Assembly: GCF_017812015.1 (NCBI RefSeq)
Contig: NZ_JADQTN010000001.1
Span: 1,776,501-1,840,500, forward strand
DNA: 64,000 bases
Direction of reading: 5' to 3'
From: Pontixanthobacter sp. CEM42
Lineage (GTDB): Bacteria; Pseudomonadota; Alphaproteobacteria; Sphingomonadales; Sphingomonadaceae
Shown: one piece after another, positions 25,224 through 34,256 of the stretch
Layout of the letters: each line of letters begins with the position of its first letter
How positions within the stretch are numbered: the first letter of the stretch is position 1
Notes under the pieces: model-generated
The model's database searches: none
Seen by the model: only the letters and a program-made list of their open reading frames with translations
Told to the model about the DNA's origin: nothing
Program-made: the position numbers and the translations under genes

Positions 25224-26090
25224 CTAGTCTTTCAGCTTCCAACCGGATTTGAGCACGCGGTATGTGATTACTGCGAGCACAAGGTTGAATACCGCCAAGC
25301 CCATTGCACTCTGCACGACGGCCCAATTGCTGTCGCCGATATCGCTCTGCCCGAGGAAGCCAAAGCGGAAGCCGGAAATTACGTAAAAGAACGGGTTGAG
25401 GCGGCTGACCATCTGAAAAGCCGGAGCGAGATTGTCGATCACGTAGAATGTGCCCGACAGGAGCGAGAGCGGCGCAACGATGAAGTTGCTGATCGCGGCG
25501 TTGTGATCGAATTTCTCAGCCCATATCGATGTAAGCAGACCGAGCAGTGAAAGCATGATCGCGCCCATCAGGCCAAACCAGACGATCGCCCAGACATGTG
25601 CCGGCGCGAGCGAAACGCCCGGCCACAACACCATTGCCAAGGCCACTGCGCCGCCCACCAGAATGCCGCGGGTAACCGCCGCAGCGATGATTCCCCCCAT
25701 CAACTCGCCTTCCGACAAAGGCGGCATCAGCAAATCGATGATTGTCCCCTGGATCTTACCAGCGAGCAGAGAGAAGCTGGAATTGGCGAACGCGTTCTGC
25801 ATCATCGCCATCACAATCAGGCCCGGCGCGACGAAGCTGGCGAAGGGAACGCCCAGCACTTCACGCCCGGAACGGCCCAATGCGACACTAAAAATGACCA
25901 GAAACAGCAATGTCGTGACCGCAGGGGCCCAAATCGTCTGCGTCTGCACCTTTAAAAACCGGCGAACCTCCTTTATATAGAGGCTCCACAGACCAATGCG
26001 GTTGATGCCGGTGATAATCGGCTCCCCTCGCGGAGGAAAGGCATCGGACGCCGCGCGTGTTTGCGTTTGTTTCTGGGCTTGATCGGCCAT
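25224..26090 (-). CDS. ABC-2 type exporter permease
   Basis: 288 residues with six predicted membrane helices. An N-terminal RRFLKVQTQTIWAPAV segment and a C-terminal LSLLSGTFYVIDNLAPAFQ-NPFFYVISGFRFGFLG signature are typical of NodJ/YadH-like ABC-2 permeases. Such proteins export polysaccharides, lipids or drugs and need a separate ATPase. No ATPase gene is adjacent on this side; the partner must be elsewhere. Divergent from gcrA with a 90-base gap. Substrate unknown. Confidence 0.88.
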   Translation of the reverse strand: MADQAQKQTQTRAASDAFPPRGEPIITGINRIGLWSLYIKEVRRFLKVQTQTIWAPAVTTLLFLVIFSVALGRSGREVLGVPFASFVAPGLIVMAMMQNAFANSSFSLLAGKIQGTIIDLLMPPLSEGELMGGIIAAAVTRGILVGGAVALAMVLWPGVSLAPAHVWAIVWFGLMGAIMLSLLGLLTSIWAEKFDHNAAISNFIVAPLSLLSGTFYVIDNLAPAFQMVSRLNPFFYVISGFRFGFLGQSDIGDSNWAVVQSAMGLAVFNLVLAVITYRVLKSGWKLKD

Positions 26091-26180
26091 GGGCCCGCGC
26101 CTAGGGCGATTGGCTCAAACTGGCAAGCATCAGAAAGCTATGATGCCCGTCAATATGACAAAGAAATTGGAAGTGTACGA

Positions 26181-26882
26181 ATGAGTTGGACTGACGAACG
26201 GATCGGCACCCTTAAGAAACTATGGGAAGGCGGATCGACCGCAAGCCAGATCGCCGAAGAACTAGGCGGCGTGAGCCGTAACGCTGTGATCGGCAAGGCG
26301 CACCGCCTTGGCCTGAAATCGCGCCCTTCCCCGGTAAAAGCCAAGGACAAGAAGAAAGCAGCCCCTGCCAAGAAGAAGGCAGCGGCTCCGGCAAAACCGG
26401 TCATTCGTAAGCCAAAGGCGATTATGACGCCCAAAACGGCTGCCAATTCGCCGCCGCGCCCGCCAAGCAACGCGGTTGAACAAGCAGCCCGTGCGGCAGG
26501 CGCGAACATTCCTTCGCAGCCTATTCCGAATAAGAGCACAGAACTGCCGAAGATTGTTTCGGTCGGTCCCGGCGGATTTTTGCGCCAAGGCCCTGGCGAT
26601 CAGCAACCGCCAATCCCGCCAGCACCGCCGCGCCGTTTGGTGCCGGCCAAGCCAAGCCCTGAGATTGCGGATAAGACCAGCCTGCTCGATCTGTCAGAGA
26701 AAGTATGCCGGTGGCCGATGGGCCATCCCGGCGAACCCGATTTCCATTTCTGCGGCGCAGAAGTGAACCCGGGCTTCCCCTATTGCGTAGAGCACTGTGG
26801 ACGGGCGTTCCAAGCACAGCTGCCGCGTGGCGCGCGCAGACCGCCCCCACCCTTGCCGTTTGGCGGACCCCGGGTTCGTTAA
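26181..26882 (+). CDS. gcrA: GcrA cell cycle regulator
   Basis: 233 residues. GcrA is an alphaproteobacterial transcription factor that binds GANTC-methylated promoters together with sigma-70. The N-terminal helix-turn-helix is clear (SWTDERIGTLKKLWEGGSTA and GGVSRNAVIGKAHRLGL). A Lys/Ala/Pro-rich linker (residues 50-90) and a C-terminal zinc-like motif (CRWPMGHPGEPDFHFCG) leading to GFPYCVEHC follow. ATG 26181 is preceded by GGAAG; the frame runs open to 26061 but without family similarity. A terminator follows at 26904. Confidence 0.95.
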   Translation: MSWTDERIGTLKKLWEGGSTASQIAEELGGVSRNAVIGKAHRLGLKSRPSPVKAKDKKKAAPAKKKAAAPAKPVIRKPKAIMTPKTAANSPPRPPSNAVEQAARAAGANIPSQPIPNKSTELPKIVSVGPGGFLRQGPGDQQPPIPPAPPRRLVPAKPSPEIADKTSLLDLSEKVCRWPMGHPGEPDFHFCGAEVNPGFPYCVEHCGRAFQAQLPRGARRPPPPLPFGGPRVR

Positions 26883-26903
26883 GTCAGCGCAATATGAGTT
26901 GAG

Positions 26904-26935
26904 AAACGGCTCGCCAGAAATGGCGGGCCGTTTTC
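26904..26935 (+). terminator. Rho-independent terminator after gcrA
   Basis: Stem AAACGGCTCGCC / GGCGGGCCGTTT (one G-T wobble) around an AGAAAT loop, followed by TTTTCT. It lies 22 bases after the gcrA stop. Confidence 0.85.
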
Positions 26936-26996
26936 TATTGTGACTTTGCTATTGGGGCCTTGAAAGCGGGACCAGCTTCGCCCAACGCTTCAGGTA

Positions 26997-27773
26997 ATGA
27001 TAATCCGTCCGTTCATTCAACGCATTGCCGCATTGCTTTATGCGGGCGCATTGCTGGCAGCCTGCGCTCCATCTGGTCCGACTGGTCCGGTGGTCTTTGC
27101 GGCTTCAAGCCTGCAAGCACCACTTGATGAACTGGCAGAGAACTGGACATCCCAAGGCAACCGCGAGCCTGTCCTTTCCTACGCATCGTCAACTGCGTTG
27201 GCGCGACAGATAGAGAATGGCTCGCTGGCAGATTTGTACATCTCCGCCGATGAGCAGTGGACCAACTACATCGTCAGCGCAGGCAAGATCGGCCCAGAGG
27301 GCATAAGGACATTGGCGGGCAACAGCATTGTCGCCGCGACCCACAAAGATGGGCCCCATAATGCCGCCTATGAAATGATGCCAACAGCAGCGGAGTTGTT
27401 TACCGATGCCACCGTGACAAGCGGGGATCCGGAGTCTGTTCCGCTAGGTCGCTACGCCAAAGAGGCCTTGCTGACACAAGGTGTATGGGACGACATCGGT
27501 CCGCAAATTATCCGCACATCATCGTCAGCCGCTGCACTTCGGTTGGTGCTGCTGCAAGAAGCAGATTTCGGCATCCTATACGCCAGCGATGCTTTGCGCC
27601 GAGATGATCTGGAGTCATGGTCGATTTTTGCCGATGATGCGTATTCCCCAATAACCTACAAGGCAGTTCTGCTACCCAGTAGCGGACATCCAGAAGCCGC
27701 AGAGTTCCTAGACTATATTGTCTCTGACGAAGCAGCTGCCGTGTTTGCAAAATACGGCTTCACATTGCCATGA
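26997..27773 (+). CDS. modA: Molybdate-binding lipoprotein ModA
   Basis: 258 residues. Periplasmic receptor of the molybdate ABC importer. The signal ends in a lipobox (ALLAACAP, Cys about residue 23), so it is membrane-tethered. The mature start VVFAASSLQAPLDELAENW, the STALARQIENGSLADLYISAD segment and SGDPESVPLGRYAKEAL are typical of the family. The stop overlaps modB (ATGA). A short AGG lies close to the ATG, so the ribosome site is weak. Confidence 0.92.
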   Translation: MIIRPFIQRIAALLYAGALLAACAPSGPTGPVVFAASSLQAPLDELAENWTSQGNREPVLSYASSTALARQIENGSLADLYISADEQWTNYIVSAGKIGPEGIRTLAGNSIVAATHKDGPHNAAYEMMPTAAELFTDATVTSGDPESVPLGRYAKEALLTQGVWDDIGPQIIRTSSSAAALRLVLLQEADFGILYASDALRRDDLESWSIFADDAYSPITYKAVLLPSSGHPEAAEFLDYIVSDEAAAVFAKYGFTLP

Positions 27774-28471
27774 TTGCGCCGTTGACCAATGCCGAGTGGG
27801 AAATCATCGCCCTTTCGCTGAAAGTGACCAGTGCAGCGGTCCTGATGGCATTGCCGATTGCTTACGGCCTCGCATTGGTGCTTGCGCGGAGAAGGTTTCC
27901 GGGGCGGTTCCTGCTCGATGCACTGGTTCACTTACCTTTGGTCTTGCCGCCCGTTGTGACCGGATATGTCTTGCTGATCCTGTTTGGTCGAAACGGTCCG
28001 ATTGGCGGCTTCCTCGAAAGGGCTTTCGGTATCTCTCTGACATTCCAATGGACTGGCGCAGCTCTGGCAGCGGCGGTAATGGCATTGCCATTAATGGTCC
28101 GCGCCATGCGGTTGTCGATAGAGGCAGTAGATCAACGGCTGGTTGAAGCAGCCCACACGCTCGGCGCGAGCAAATGGCGAGCATTTGCAACGATCATTTT
28201 GCCGCTTAGCCTGCCCGGAATTCTGGCCGGAGTTATACTCGGCTTTGCGCGTTCGATTGGCGAATTCGGGGCGACCATAACTTTTGTTTCGAACATACCT
28301 GGCGAAACCCGCACGCTTCCGCTTGCCATCTATACCAGCCTGCAAGTGCCGGGGACTGACGTGGCTGTCGCGCGTCTTGTTGTGCTTGCCGTGATTATTT
28401 CGCTGGCTGCGCTTATCCTGAGCGAGTGGCTGGTCCGCAGAGCAAGCGGAGGGCGTACACATGTCCTTTGA
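27770..28471 (+). CDS. modB: Molybdate ABC transporter permease ModB
   Basis: 233 residues with five or six membrane helices. The ABC permease EAA loop is EAAHTLGASKWRAFATIILP (residues about 124-143), followed by ARSIGEFGATITFVSNIPGE, characteristic of ModB. Coupled to modA by an ATGA overlap and to modC by an 11-base overlap. Confidence 0.94.
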   Translation: MIAPLTNAEWEIIALSLKVTSAAVLMALPIAYGLALVLARRRFPGRFLLDALVHLPLVLPPVVTGYVLLILFGRNGPIGGFLERAFGISLTFQWTGAALAAAVMALPLMVRAMRLSIEAVDQRLVEAAHTLGASKWRAFATIILPLSLPGILAGVILGFARSIGEFGATITFVSNIPGETRTLPLAIYTSLQVPGTDVAVARLVVLAVIISLAALILSEWLVRRASGGRTHVL

Positions 28472-29081
28472 TATTATGATCAGGAAATCGCTCGGCGATT
28501 GCTCGGTTGATGTCGCCTTTCAGTCAGACACCAAGCTGGTCGCAATCGTCGGGCAATCGGGTGTTGGAAAGACCACACTGCTCAACTGCATTGCAGGACT
28601 GCTGAAACCCGATCAGGGCCGGATCACGATTGCGGGCACCACCTTGTTTGACAGCGAACTGCAATTCGACCTGTCCCCCAACCAGCGCGACTGCGGATAT
28701 GTGTTTCAGGACAGCCGCTTGTTTCCGCACAAAACGGTCGAGGAGAACTTGCGATACGGCGCCAGCCGCAATGGAGGCAAAGGCGCTTTGACGCTTGATG
28801 ATGCTGTGTCGTTGCTCGACATTGGCAGCTTACTGGACCGCAAGCCCAGCTCACTGTCTGGAGGCGAGACACGCCGCGTCGCTATTGGCCGCGCTTTGCT
28901 GTCCAATCCGAAATTTCTGCTGCTCGACGAACCGCTTGCTTCGCTCGATAGCGCCCGCGCGGAGCGGATCTTGCGCACCGTAGAACGCCTGCGTGACGAA
29001 TTGGCGATCCCCATGCTCTATGTCAGTCATGACGAGGCCGAGGTCGCGCGTCTGACCGATACAGCAATCACTCTGGACTAA
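28461..29081 (+). CDS. modC: Molybdate ABC transporter ATPase ModC, short form
   Basis: 206 residues. Walker A GQSGVGKTT, signature LSGGETRRVAIGRALL and Walker B FLLLDEPLASLD, followed by the switch His in YVSHDEAEV. It stops just after the nucleotide-binding domain, whereas E. coli ModC is about 350 residues with a C-terminal molybdate-sensing TOBE domain. That domain is absent here, with no sign of a frameshift in the following sequence. GGAGG stands nine bases before the ATG. Completes a modABC operon. Confidence 0.93.
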   Translation: MSFDIMIRKSLGDCSVDVAFQSDTKLVAIVGQSGVGKTTLLNCIAGLLKPDQGRITIAGTTLFDSELQFDLSPNQRDCGYVFQDSRLFPHKTVEENLRYGASRNGGKGALTLDDAVSLLDIGSLLDRKPSSLSGGETRRVAIGRALLSNPKFLLLDEPLASLDSARAERILRTVERLRDELAIPMLYVSHDEAEVARLTDTAITLD

Positions 29082-29131
29082 ATCAAGCGGGCCGAGCTAG
29101 GTCCATCGCACATCGAAACAGGAGTTCACCA

Positions 29132-29656
29132 ATGCCTCTCACTCTCCACGCAGCCACCGTCCCTGCATGGCTTCAAGTCATTGCTTCAACCCGGGCGCTG
29201 GTCGACAAGGCAGAGGCATGGTGTGGCGAAAACGGTCACGATCACAGCGAGATTTTGAGTGCCCGGCTAGCAGACAATATGTGGTCCTTTGACTGGCAAG
29301 TCAGCGCCGTATGGATGCACAGCGCGCACGCTCTCGCGGCAGCGGAAAGCGGAACGTTCGAACCGGATTTCTCAGCCGTGCCCGACAGTTTCGAAACATG
29401 CCATGCCAAGCTCGACACTGCCCGCGATTTCGTCAGCGCCGTTGATCCGCAAAAGCTGGAAGAATGGGCCAACAACAATCTGGATTTCGTGCTCGGCGGC
29501 ACCACGCGGATGAGCTTCACAGTCCAGAATTTCCTGCTCAGTTTCAGCACTCCCAATTTCTATTTCCACGCAGCCGCAGCCTATGACATTCTTCGCATGA
29601 AAGGGCTGGAGATCGGCAAGCGCGATTTCCTTGGTGCGGTCGCAATCAAGCAATAA
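29132..29656 (+). CDS. DUF1993 family protein
   Basis: 174 residues, cytoplasmic. The pattern LHAATVPAWLQVIASTRALVD, the LADNMWSFDWQV region and TRMSFTVQNFLLSFSTPNFYFH fits DUF1993, a DinB-like four-helix family of unknown function. AGGAG lies a good distance before the ATG. It follows modC by 50 bases, so it could be read through from the mod operon, but no functional link is known. Confidence 0.85.
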   Translation: MPLTLHAATVPAWLQVIASTRALVDKAEAWCGENGHDHSEILSARLADNMWSFDWQVSAVWMHSAHALAAAESGTFEPDFSAVPDSFETCHAKLDTARDFVSAVDPQKLEEWANNNLDFVLGGTTRMSFTVQNFLLSFSTPNFYFHAAAAYDILRMKGLEIGKRDFLGAVAIKQ

Positions 29657-29713
29657 AACTGTTTACATCCACGGGTCTAGCAATGCAGGCGTCTGCACAT
29701 TAAACGCCCCTGC

Positions 29714-30646
29714 ATGACTTATCTGACTTTCAAAAACGGCGCCGCTGCGGCTGTCCTATTCGCTTTGCTTCCGGCAACACCTGCACTGGCCGAACTGCCC
29801 GAACCTGTTCGCGCGATGATCGATGCGGCGATTGCTACAGGTGATGCCGACAAGGTTTCCACGGTTCTGGAATTGGCCAAAACCACCAACCCTGATGACA
29901 CGGCAGAGATCGACGCAATCAGCGCAGAATTTGATGCTCAGCAACAACAATTGGCCGCCACAGAGGCCGCCGCTGAAGAAGAAGCAATCCGCTCCGCCGG
30001 ACTGTTCGACAACTGGTCTGGCGAAGGGCAGATCGGCGCGTTCCGGTCAACCGGCAACAGCAGCAATACCGGCGTTACTGCGGGACTGGAACTGACGCGG
30101 ACAGGTGTCGACTGGCGGCACAAACTGACCGGACTTGCTGATTTCCAACGCACCAATGGCGTGACCACGCGTGAACAGTTCTTGGTTTCCTACGAACCCA
30201 ATTTTCAGCTGAACGACCAGATATATGTCTACGGCCTCGGCCAATATGAGCGTGACCGCTTTCAGGGTTTTTCGTCGCGCATCTTGGCATCGGGCGGCGT
30301 CGGGTACCGGGTCATTGATACTGACAGCACGCAGCTATCGGTCAAAGCCGGTCCTGCCTATCGGAAAACCAGCTTTATCGGTGGCGGCAGCACCAGCAAT
30401 ATCGCTGGCCTCGCCGCGCTCGATTTTGATTGGCAAGTCGCAGAACGGATCAAGCTGACACAGGATGCCAGCGCCTTGATCCAGTCGGGCAACAGCACCT
30501 ACATATCCACCACTGGGCTAGAAGCAGGATTGGGCGGCAATCTATCGGCGCGGATCGCATATGCGGTCGAGCATGACACTAACCCGCCAGCCGGAGCAGT
30601 GAAGACCGATACCCTGACCCGCTTCACGTTGATTTACGGCTTCTGA
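29714..30646 (+). CDS. DUF481 outer-membrane beta-barrel protein
   Basis: 310 residues. Signal peptide (KNGAAAAVLFALLPATPALA), then a charged helical region (about 30-95, rich in Ala/Glu/Asp). A DUF481 (YdiY-like salt-induced outer membrane protein) beta-barrel follows: GQIGAFRSTGNSSNTGVTAG, KLTGLADFQRTNGVTTREQF, YVYGLGQYERDRFQGFSSRI, and a terminal LTRFTLIYGF with final Phe. Its 3' end overlaps the converging DUF3142 gene by 13 bases. Confidence 0.85.
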   Translation: MTYLTFKNGAAAAVLFALLPATPALAELPEPVRAMIDAAIATGDADKVSTVLELAKTTNPDDTAEIDAISAEFDAQQQQLAATEAAAEEEAIRSAGLFDNWSGEGQIGAFRSTGNSSNTGVTAGLELTRTGVDWRHKLTGLADFQRTNGVTTREQFLVSYEPNFQLNDQIYVYGLGQYERDRFQGFSSRILASGGVGYRVIDTDSTQLSVKAGPAYRKTSFIGGGSTSNIAGLAALDFDWQVAERIKLTQDASALIQSGNSTYISTTGLEAGLGGNLSARIAYAVEHDTNPPAGAVKTDTLTRFTLIYGF

Positions 30647-31341
30647 TCGGGCCCGTCGCGGAGCAGGAAGATAACGTAACCCTTGAAGTTTGGATCGCCG
30701 GGAATCTGCTCGGGTTCGGACCATGCACCGCCTTCGACCAGCGCGATACGGTAAGGCATGGCGAGCCGGTCGGCGTGTGACAGATATCGCGCGTAGTCGG
30801 GTATAGTCGTCGTTTCCTGATAGGTCTGGATGACGATCTCATCCAATGCGCCGCGCATCGCAATGAGGTCGTCGTCGGAGGCATTGGCGGGCCAGTCCAT
30901 CAGCCCTGTCGCTGACAGCTTAAATTCGCTCGGCAAGCGCCGCCGCATGTCGGTAAGAAACGCCGCATACCCGCTCAAGCCGCCGGTGCTAGAATCGAAA
31001 TCCACTTGCACGCCAGTGAGCGTCCCGCGAGCATTCCAACGCCGTGCTTGATCAAGCAATTGGTCATACGCACTCTCGTCCCAATCGGTCCGTTCGGCGC
31101 GAACCACCAACCACAGCTCCGGCGCATCGCCGGTCGGCGCGCTCCGTCGCAATGGAACTATCTGTGACGGATTATCAGCCCGCAATTCCCCCCACAGCAG
31201 ATAGACAGCCTCTGACTCATCCATTGCAGGTGGCGGCTGCACACCGGTCCAAAGGTAGAAGGCGGAATAGTCGGCAGCAGCAACGTGATCGGCCTTGCGC
31301 TCGGGCACTTGCCCGCACGCCATCAGGGCCAGAGTCAGCAA
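30634..31341 (-). CDS. DUF3142 family lipoprotein
   Basis: 235 residues from TTG 31341. A lipobox (LALMAC) is at the very N-terminus and the body resembles DUF3142 (FYLWTGVQ, QVDFDSSTGGLSGYAAFL, EIVIQTYQE), probably a TIM-barrel-like lipoprotein of unknown activity. The TTG start gives a signal peptide too short to work. The frame continues upstream as ITGKRALAALLTLALMAC, which would be a proper lipoprotein signal. The first usable codon there is an ATT at 31368-31366 with GGGAG at correct spacing. It is coupled to the preceding 716-residue protein gene. Confidence 0.75.
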   Translation of the reverse strand: MLTLALMACGQVPERKADHVAAADYSAFYLWTGVQPPPAMDESEAVYLLWGELRADNPSQIVPLRRSAPTGDAPELWLVVRAERTDWDESAYDQLLDQARRWNARGTLTGVQVDFDSSTGGLSGYAAFLTDMRRRLPSEFKLSATGLMDWPANASDDDLIAMRGALDEIVIQTYQETTTIPDYARYLSHADRLAMPYRIALVEGGAWSEPEQIPGDPNFKGYVIFLLRDGPDQKP

Positions 31342-31357
31342 CGCAGCAAGCGCGCGC

Positions 31358-33508
31358 TTACCAGTAATATTTCAGCTCCCGGCCCCATTGGGTGTCGCCA
31401 TAATTACGTTTGAGCATGCGGAACCAGCGCCCACGCTGTTCCACATCGACGCCGTCGCCACCGCAACTGTTGTTACGGCTAGGGGCGTAGCACCGGATCG
31501 CGCGATAGAGCGCGTACGCCCGGTCTTTGCGCGATGCTCTGCGATTGGCGATGATCGAGGTGTAGAAATCATGGCGGATATTCGCCTCCCCCGGATACGC
31601 AGCCCCATCGCCAAGAACATAGTCCTTGTTGCGGCGATAATTGTAGCGCCCGCCAAAGTCGAAATCATCGAACCCGTTGAGTCGGTAGAAATCGCCTAAG
31701 CAGAGACGCCCTTTCACGTCGTTCCTGTTCCGCGCGAGCCGCTGCACTGTGCCTTTCAACGACGGGCAGTCATATGTGTCTGTGGTTCTGCCGTTGGCGT
31801 AGATCGCAACGGGCGGCGTCTCCGCGTCATAGATGTTCCAGAGGCTGGCATGATCATCGGTCTCAAACTGGGCCACGAGCGGATATTCCTTGAGGAAGCC
31901 CGCATATTGGCCGTGCTGAAGCTGCTTGGTTAGCGCAGCGAAAGTCGCGAAGCTGCGTACCGCCTCTGGCTGATAAGTGGCCCGCGCCTGCGATTTTAGA
32001 ATATCGGGGCCAACCGATTTCCCGAGCAAGGTCCGCAAAATCTGGACATCCGTGATCGGAGAGTGTCTTGCGAAGGCCTTCTCCAGCCGCCCAGACTTTT
32101 CGTATAATCTTGCCAGCGCCAGCTCGATAGCAGGACGCTGATAGAGGCCCTTCGCGCCTTTGATCAGGTCGAGCCAGAACCCTTCCTCATTGCGATCATC
32201 CAAAGCATGGAGTGCCAATCCGCGCAGATACTGTCGACTGAAATCGAGCGGTGTGTATCGCTCTGCCTTGGCTGCATCGGGAACCAGTTTCAGAACCGCC
32301 TTCGGGTCTTTTTGGATATAGTAGGCGTGGTTCGCCTTGAGGAACGCATACAGCTTTGGGTGATTAGCGAATGCCCCTTCCTGCGCTTCCAACTGTTCGA
32401 TGGCCAGAAGCTTGTCGTCGAAACCGTCACCGCGATTGCGCATCGCGCGCAGGTTGGAAATTGCGAGGAAGATCGGGGCACGCAGGCCTTGGATTGGCTT
32501 CTCGTTAAAGCCTCGGGCCAACAGCATATTGTCGATCTCTTCGATCAAATCCGCAGTCCCGCTATCCACCGCAGAAGTTTCGTTGAGCATTGCACCATAG
32601 ACGTCTTCCAATCGGGACATATCGCCCTGCAACCACAGTGTTTTGCGGATTAACCCACTCGCAGAATCGGCGTAACGACCCTCGGGATATTTGCTCAGAT
32701 AATCACGAAATCCGCGCTCCGCTGCGATCGAAAAAACCGTACTTTTGGTGCGCGGATCAAAATAGCCCCATTTACCAATTCGGTTGTCGACGGCCTGATT
32801 GAGGGCCGTTCGGCCAATCATATATCGGGATGTCTCTTTGACCCATGGATCCGCACCGCTCTCTGCAAGGATCAGATACATGCGTGAGGCGCGAGCCCAG
32901 TCTTCCAGATAAAAGCTCGTCGAAGCTTCCAGATACCCATGGAAAGCCCGTTGCGGCCGCGTGATCGGGCCAAGCGAGTGGCTGGGCCTGAAGTATACAT
33001 CATCGCGCGGTGGAGCGAGGCCTGCCCCCTTGTCACAAACACCGTTCAGCAGCGCACGCGAAGTCAGTAGGAAATTGCGCGTGTGGGGATTCAGTGAGGT
33101 GTATTTCGATAAGGCTTCGGAGAAGGCATTCTCACCACTCTCGGAAGTTTGGCATCGTGTTCCCAGGTGCTTAGGCCAGACAATGTCCTTGCGAACCGGA
33201 AACCATGTCCTACGCAGGCTGCCCCAGTTCGCCGAGTTTTTGCTGCGATAGGGGGCATACTCATCGACAGGATACTCTAATCCCGCACCGTCTTCCCCCA
33301 CGCTATCGAGCAACAACAGGAACATGTTCACGCGCGTATCATTGCCGGGGCCGATAGCGATCTGGCTCTCGCAATTTGGTGCTGGATTATCCGGGCGCAG
33401 TTGAGGCCAACATCCGCCTCCGCCACCAGCCATTGCGGGGCTCGATATCAGGACACTGGCTAAGGCAGCAGCAACCAGCGCTCCGAATCCAAAAAACGCC
33501 TTTTGCAT
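31358..33508 (-). CDS. Large secreted protein of unknown function, DUF3142 partner
   Basis: 716 residues from ATG 33508, preceded by AGGAGGGG. Signal peptide MQKAFFGFGALVAAALASVL ending in AMA, then a Gly-rich start. The rest is mostly helical, with repeated patterns of alternating Leu/Ala and Tyr (ARASRMYLILAESGADPWVK, ALARLYEKSGRLEKAF), suggesting TPR- or Sel1-like repeats. Several Cys pairs suggest a periplasmic location. Overlaps or abuts the DUF3142 lipoprotein gene, so the two probably work together in the envelope. Family not recognised. Confidence 0.75.
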   Translation of the reverse strand: MQKAFFGFGALVAAALASVLISSPAMAGGGGGCWPQLRPDNPAPNCESQIAIGPGNDTRVNMFLLLLDSVGEDGAGLEYPVDEYAPYRSKNSANWGSLRRTWFPVRKDIVWPKHLGTRCQTSESGENAFSEALSKYTSLNPHTRNFLLTSRALLNGVCDKGAGLAPPRDDVYFRPSHSLGPITRPQRAFHGYLEASTSFYLEDWARASRMYLILAESGADPWVKETSRYMIGRTALNQAVDNRIGKWGYFDPRTKSTVFSIAAERGFRDYLSKYPEGRYADSASGLIRKTLWLQGDMSRLEDVYGAMLNETSAVDSGTADLIEEIDNMLLARGFNEKPIQGLRAPIFLAISNLRAMRNRGDGFDDKLLAIEQLEAQEGAFANHPKLYAFLKANHAYYIQKDPKAVLKLVPDAAKAERYTPLDFSRQYLRGLALHALDDRNEEGFWLDLIKGAKGLYQRPAIELALARLYEKSGRLEKAFARHSPITDVQILRTLLGKSVGPDILKSQARATYQPEAVRSFATFAALTKQLQHGQYAGFLKEYPLVAQFETDDHASLWNIYDAETPPVAIYANGRTTDTYDCPSLKGTVQRLARNRNDVKGRLCLGDFYRLNGFDDFDFGGRYNYRRNKDYVLGDGAAYPGEANIRHDFYTSIIANRRASRKDRAYALYRAIRCYAPSRNNSCGGDGVDVEQRGRWFRMLKRNYGDTQWGRELKYYW

Positions 33509-33577
33509 ATTGCCCCTCCTGTTTGCCCGAGGGGACTGTCTCACATCCAAGCTGAACTGTGCAAGAACGGAAGTGCG

Positions 33578-34255
33578 TTAAACCCGCGCAAACCAGATTG
33601 TATGGCGCGGCCCCTTATTGTTCGGTCGAGCGCGGACTTCGCGGACTTCAACTTCAAAGCCATTCTTCTCAAGTCGCCGAGCGAAGCGCGGGTCCTGTGC
33701 GGCGGACCAGATCGACAGGACACCACCCGGCGCCATGGCTTCACCCATCTGACGCAGCATGCGCGGCGAATAGAGCTTGTCGTTCTCTTCGCGCACCAAC
33801 CCGTCGGGCCCATTGTCGACATCGAGCAGGATCGCATCGAATTGCGGACGCATACCGTCGGCAGCCTCGCCAATCGGATCGGCCACATCGGTGATTTCGA
33901 GCGATAGACGCGGATCAGCGAGGCAATCCCCTGTGTGGTGCGCCATTGGCCCTTTGGCCCACTCGATAATCTCGGGCATGAGTTCGGCCACCACCACTTT
34001 TGCATCGGTGCAAAGGCGCGCCAAAGCCGCACGCAAGGTGAAGCCCATGCCATAACCGCCGATAAGCATATTGGGCTTCGGAGCAGTCAAGCGATCAATA
34101 GTCAGTTCCGCCAATTGTTCTTCGGAGAACTGCATGCGCGTCGACATTAGCTCATTGCGTTGAAGCGTGATCATGTGATCCCGCCCGTGCGATATGAGTT
34201 GCAATTCTGCCCCGCCGGGGACTTGCGCAGTATCGATCAGTTTGCGTTCGAGCAT
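33578..34255 (-). CDS. Spermidine-synthase-like methyltransferase-fold protein
   Basis: 225 residues. A Rossmann fold with the SAM-binding strand-loop MLIGGYGMGFTLRAAL and a following acidic residue (VVVAELMPEIIEWA), then FDAILLDVDNGPDGLV and RMLRQMGEAMAPGGVLSIWS. These fit the SpeE-like superfamily but lack the putrescine-binding N-terminal domain of true spermidine synthase. It starts one base from the aspartoacylase gene's stop, so it is probably the last gene of the rimB-rimK unit. Substrate unknown. Confidence 0.78.
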   Translation of the reverse strand: MLERKLIDTAQVPGGAELQLISHGRDHMITLQRNELMSTRMQFSEEQLAELTIDRLTAPKPNMLIGGYGMGFTLRAALARLCTDAKVVVAELMPEIIEWAKGPMAHHTGDCLADPRLSLEITDVADPIGEAADGMRPQFDAILLDVDNGPDGLVREENDKLYSPRMLRQMGEAMAPGGVLSIWSAAQDPRFARRLEKNGFEVEVREVRARPNNKGPRHTIWFARV

Positions 34256-34256
34256 C

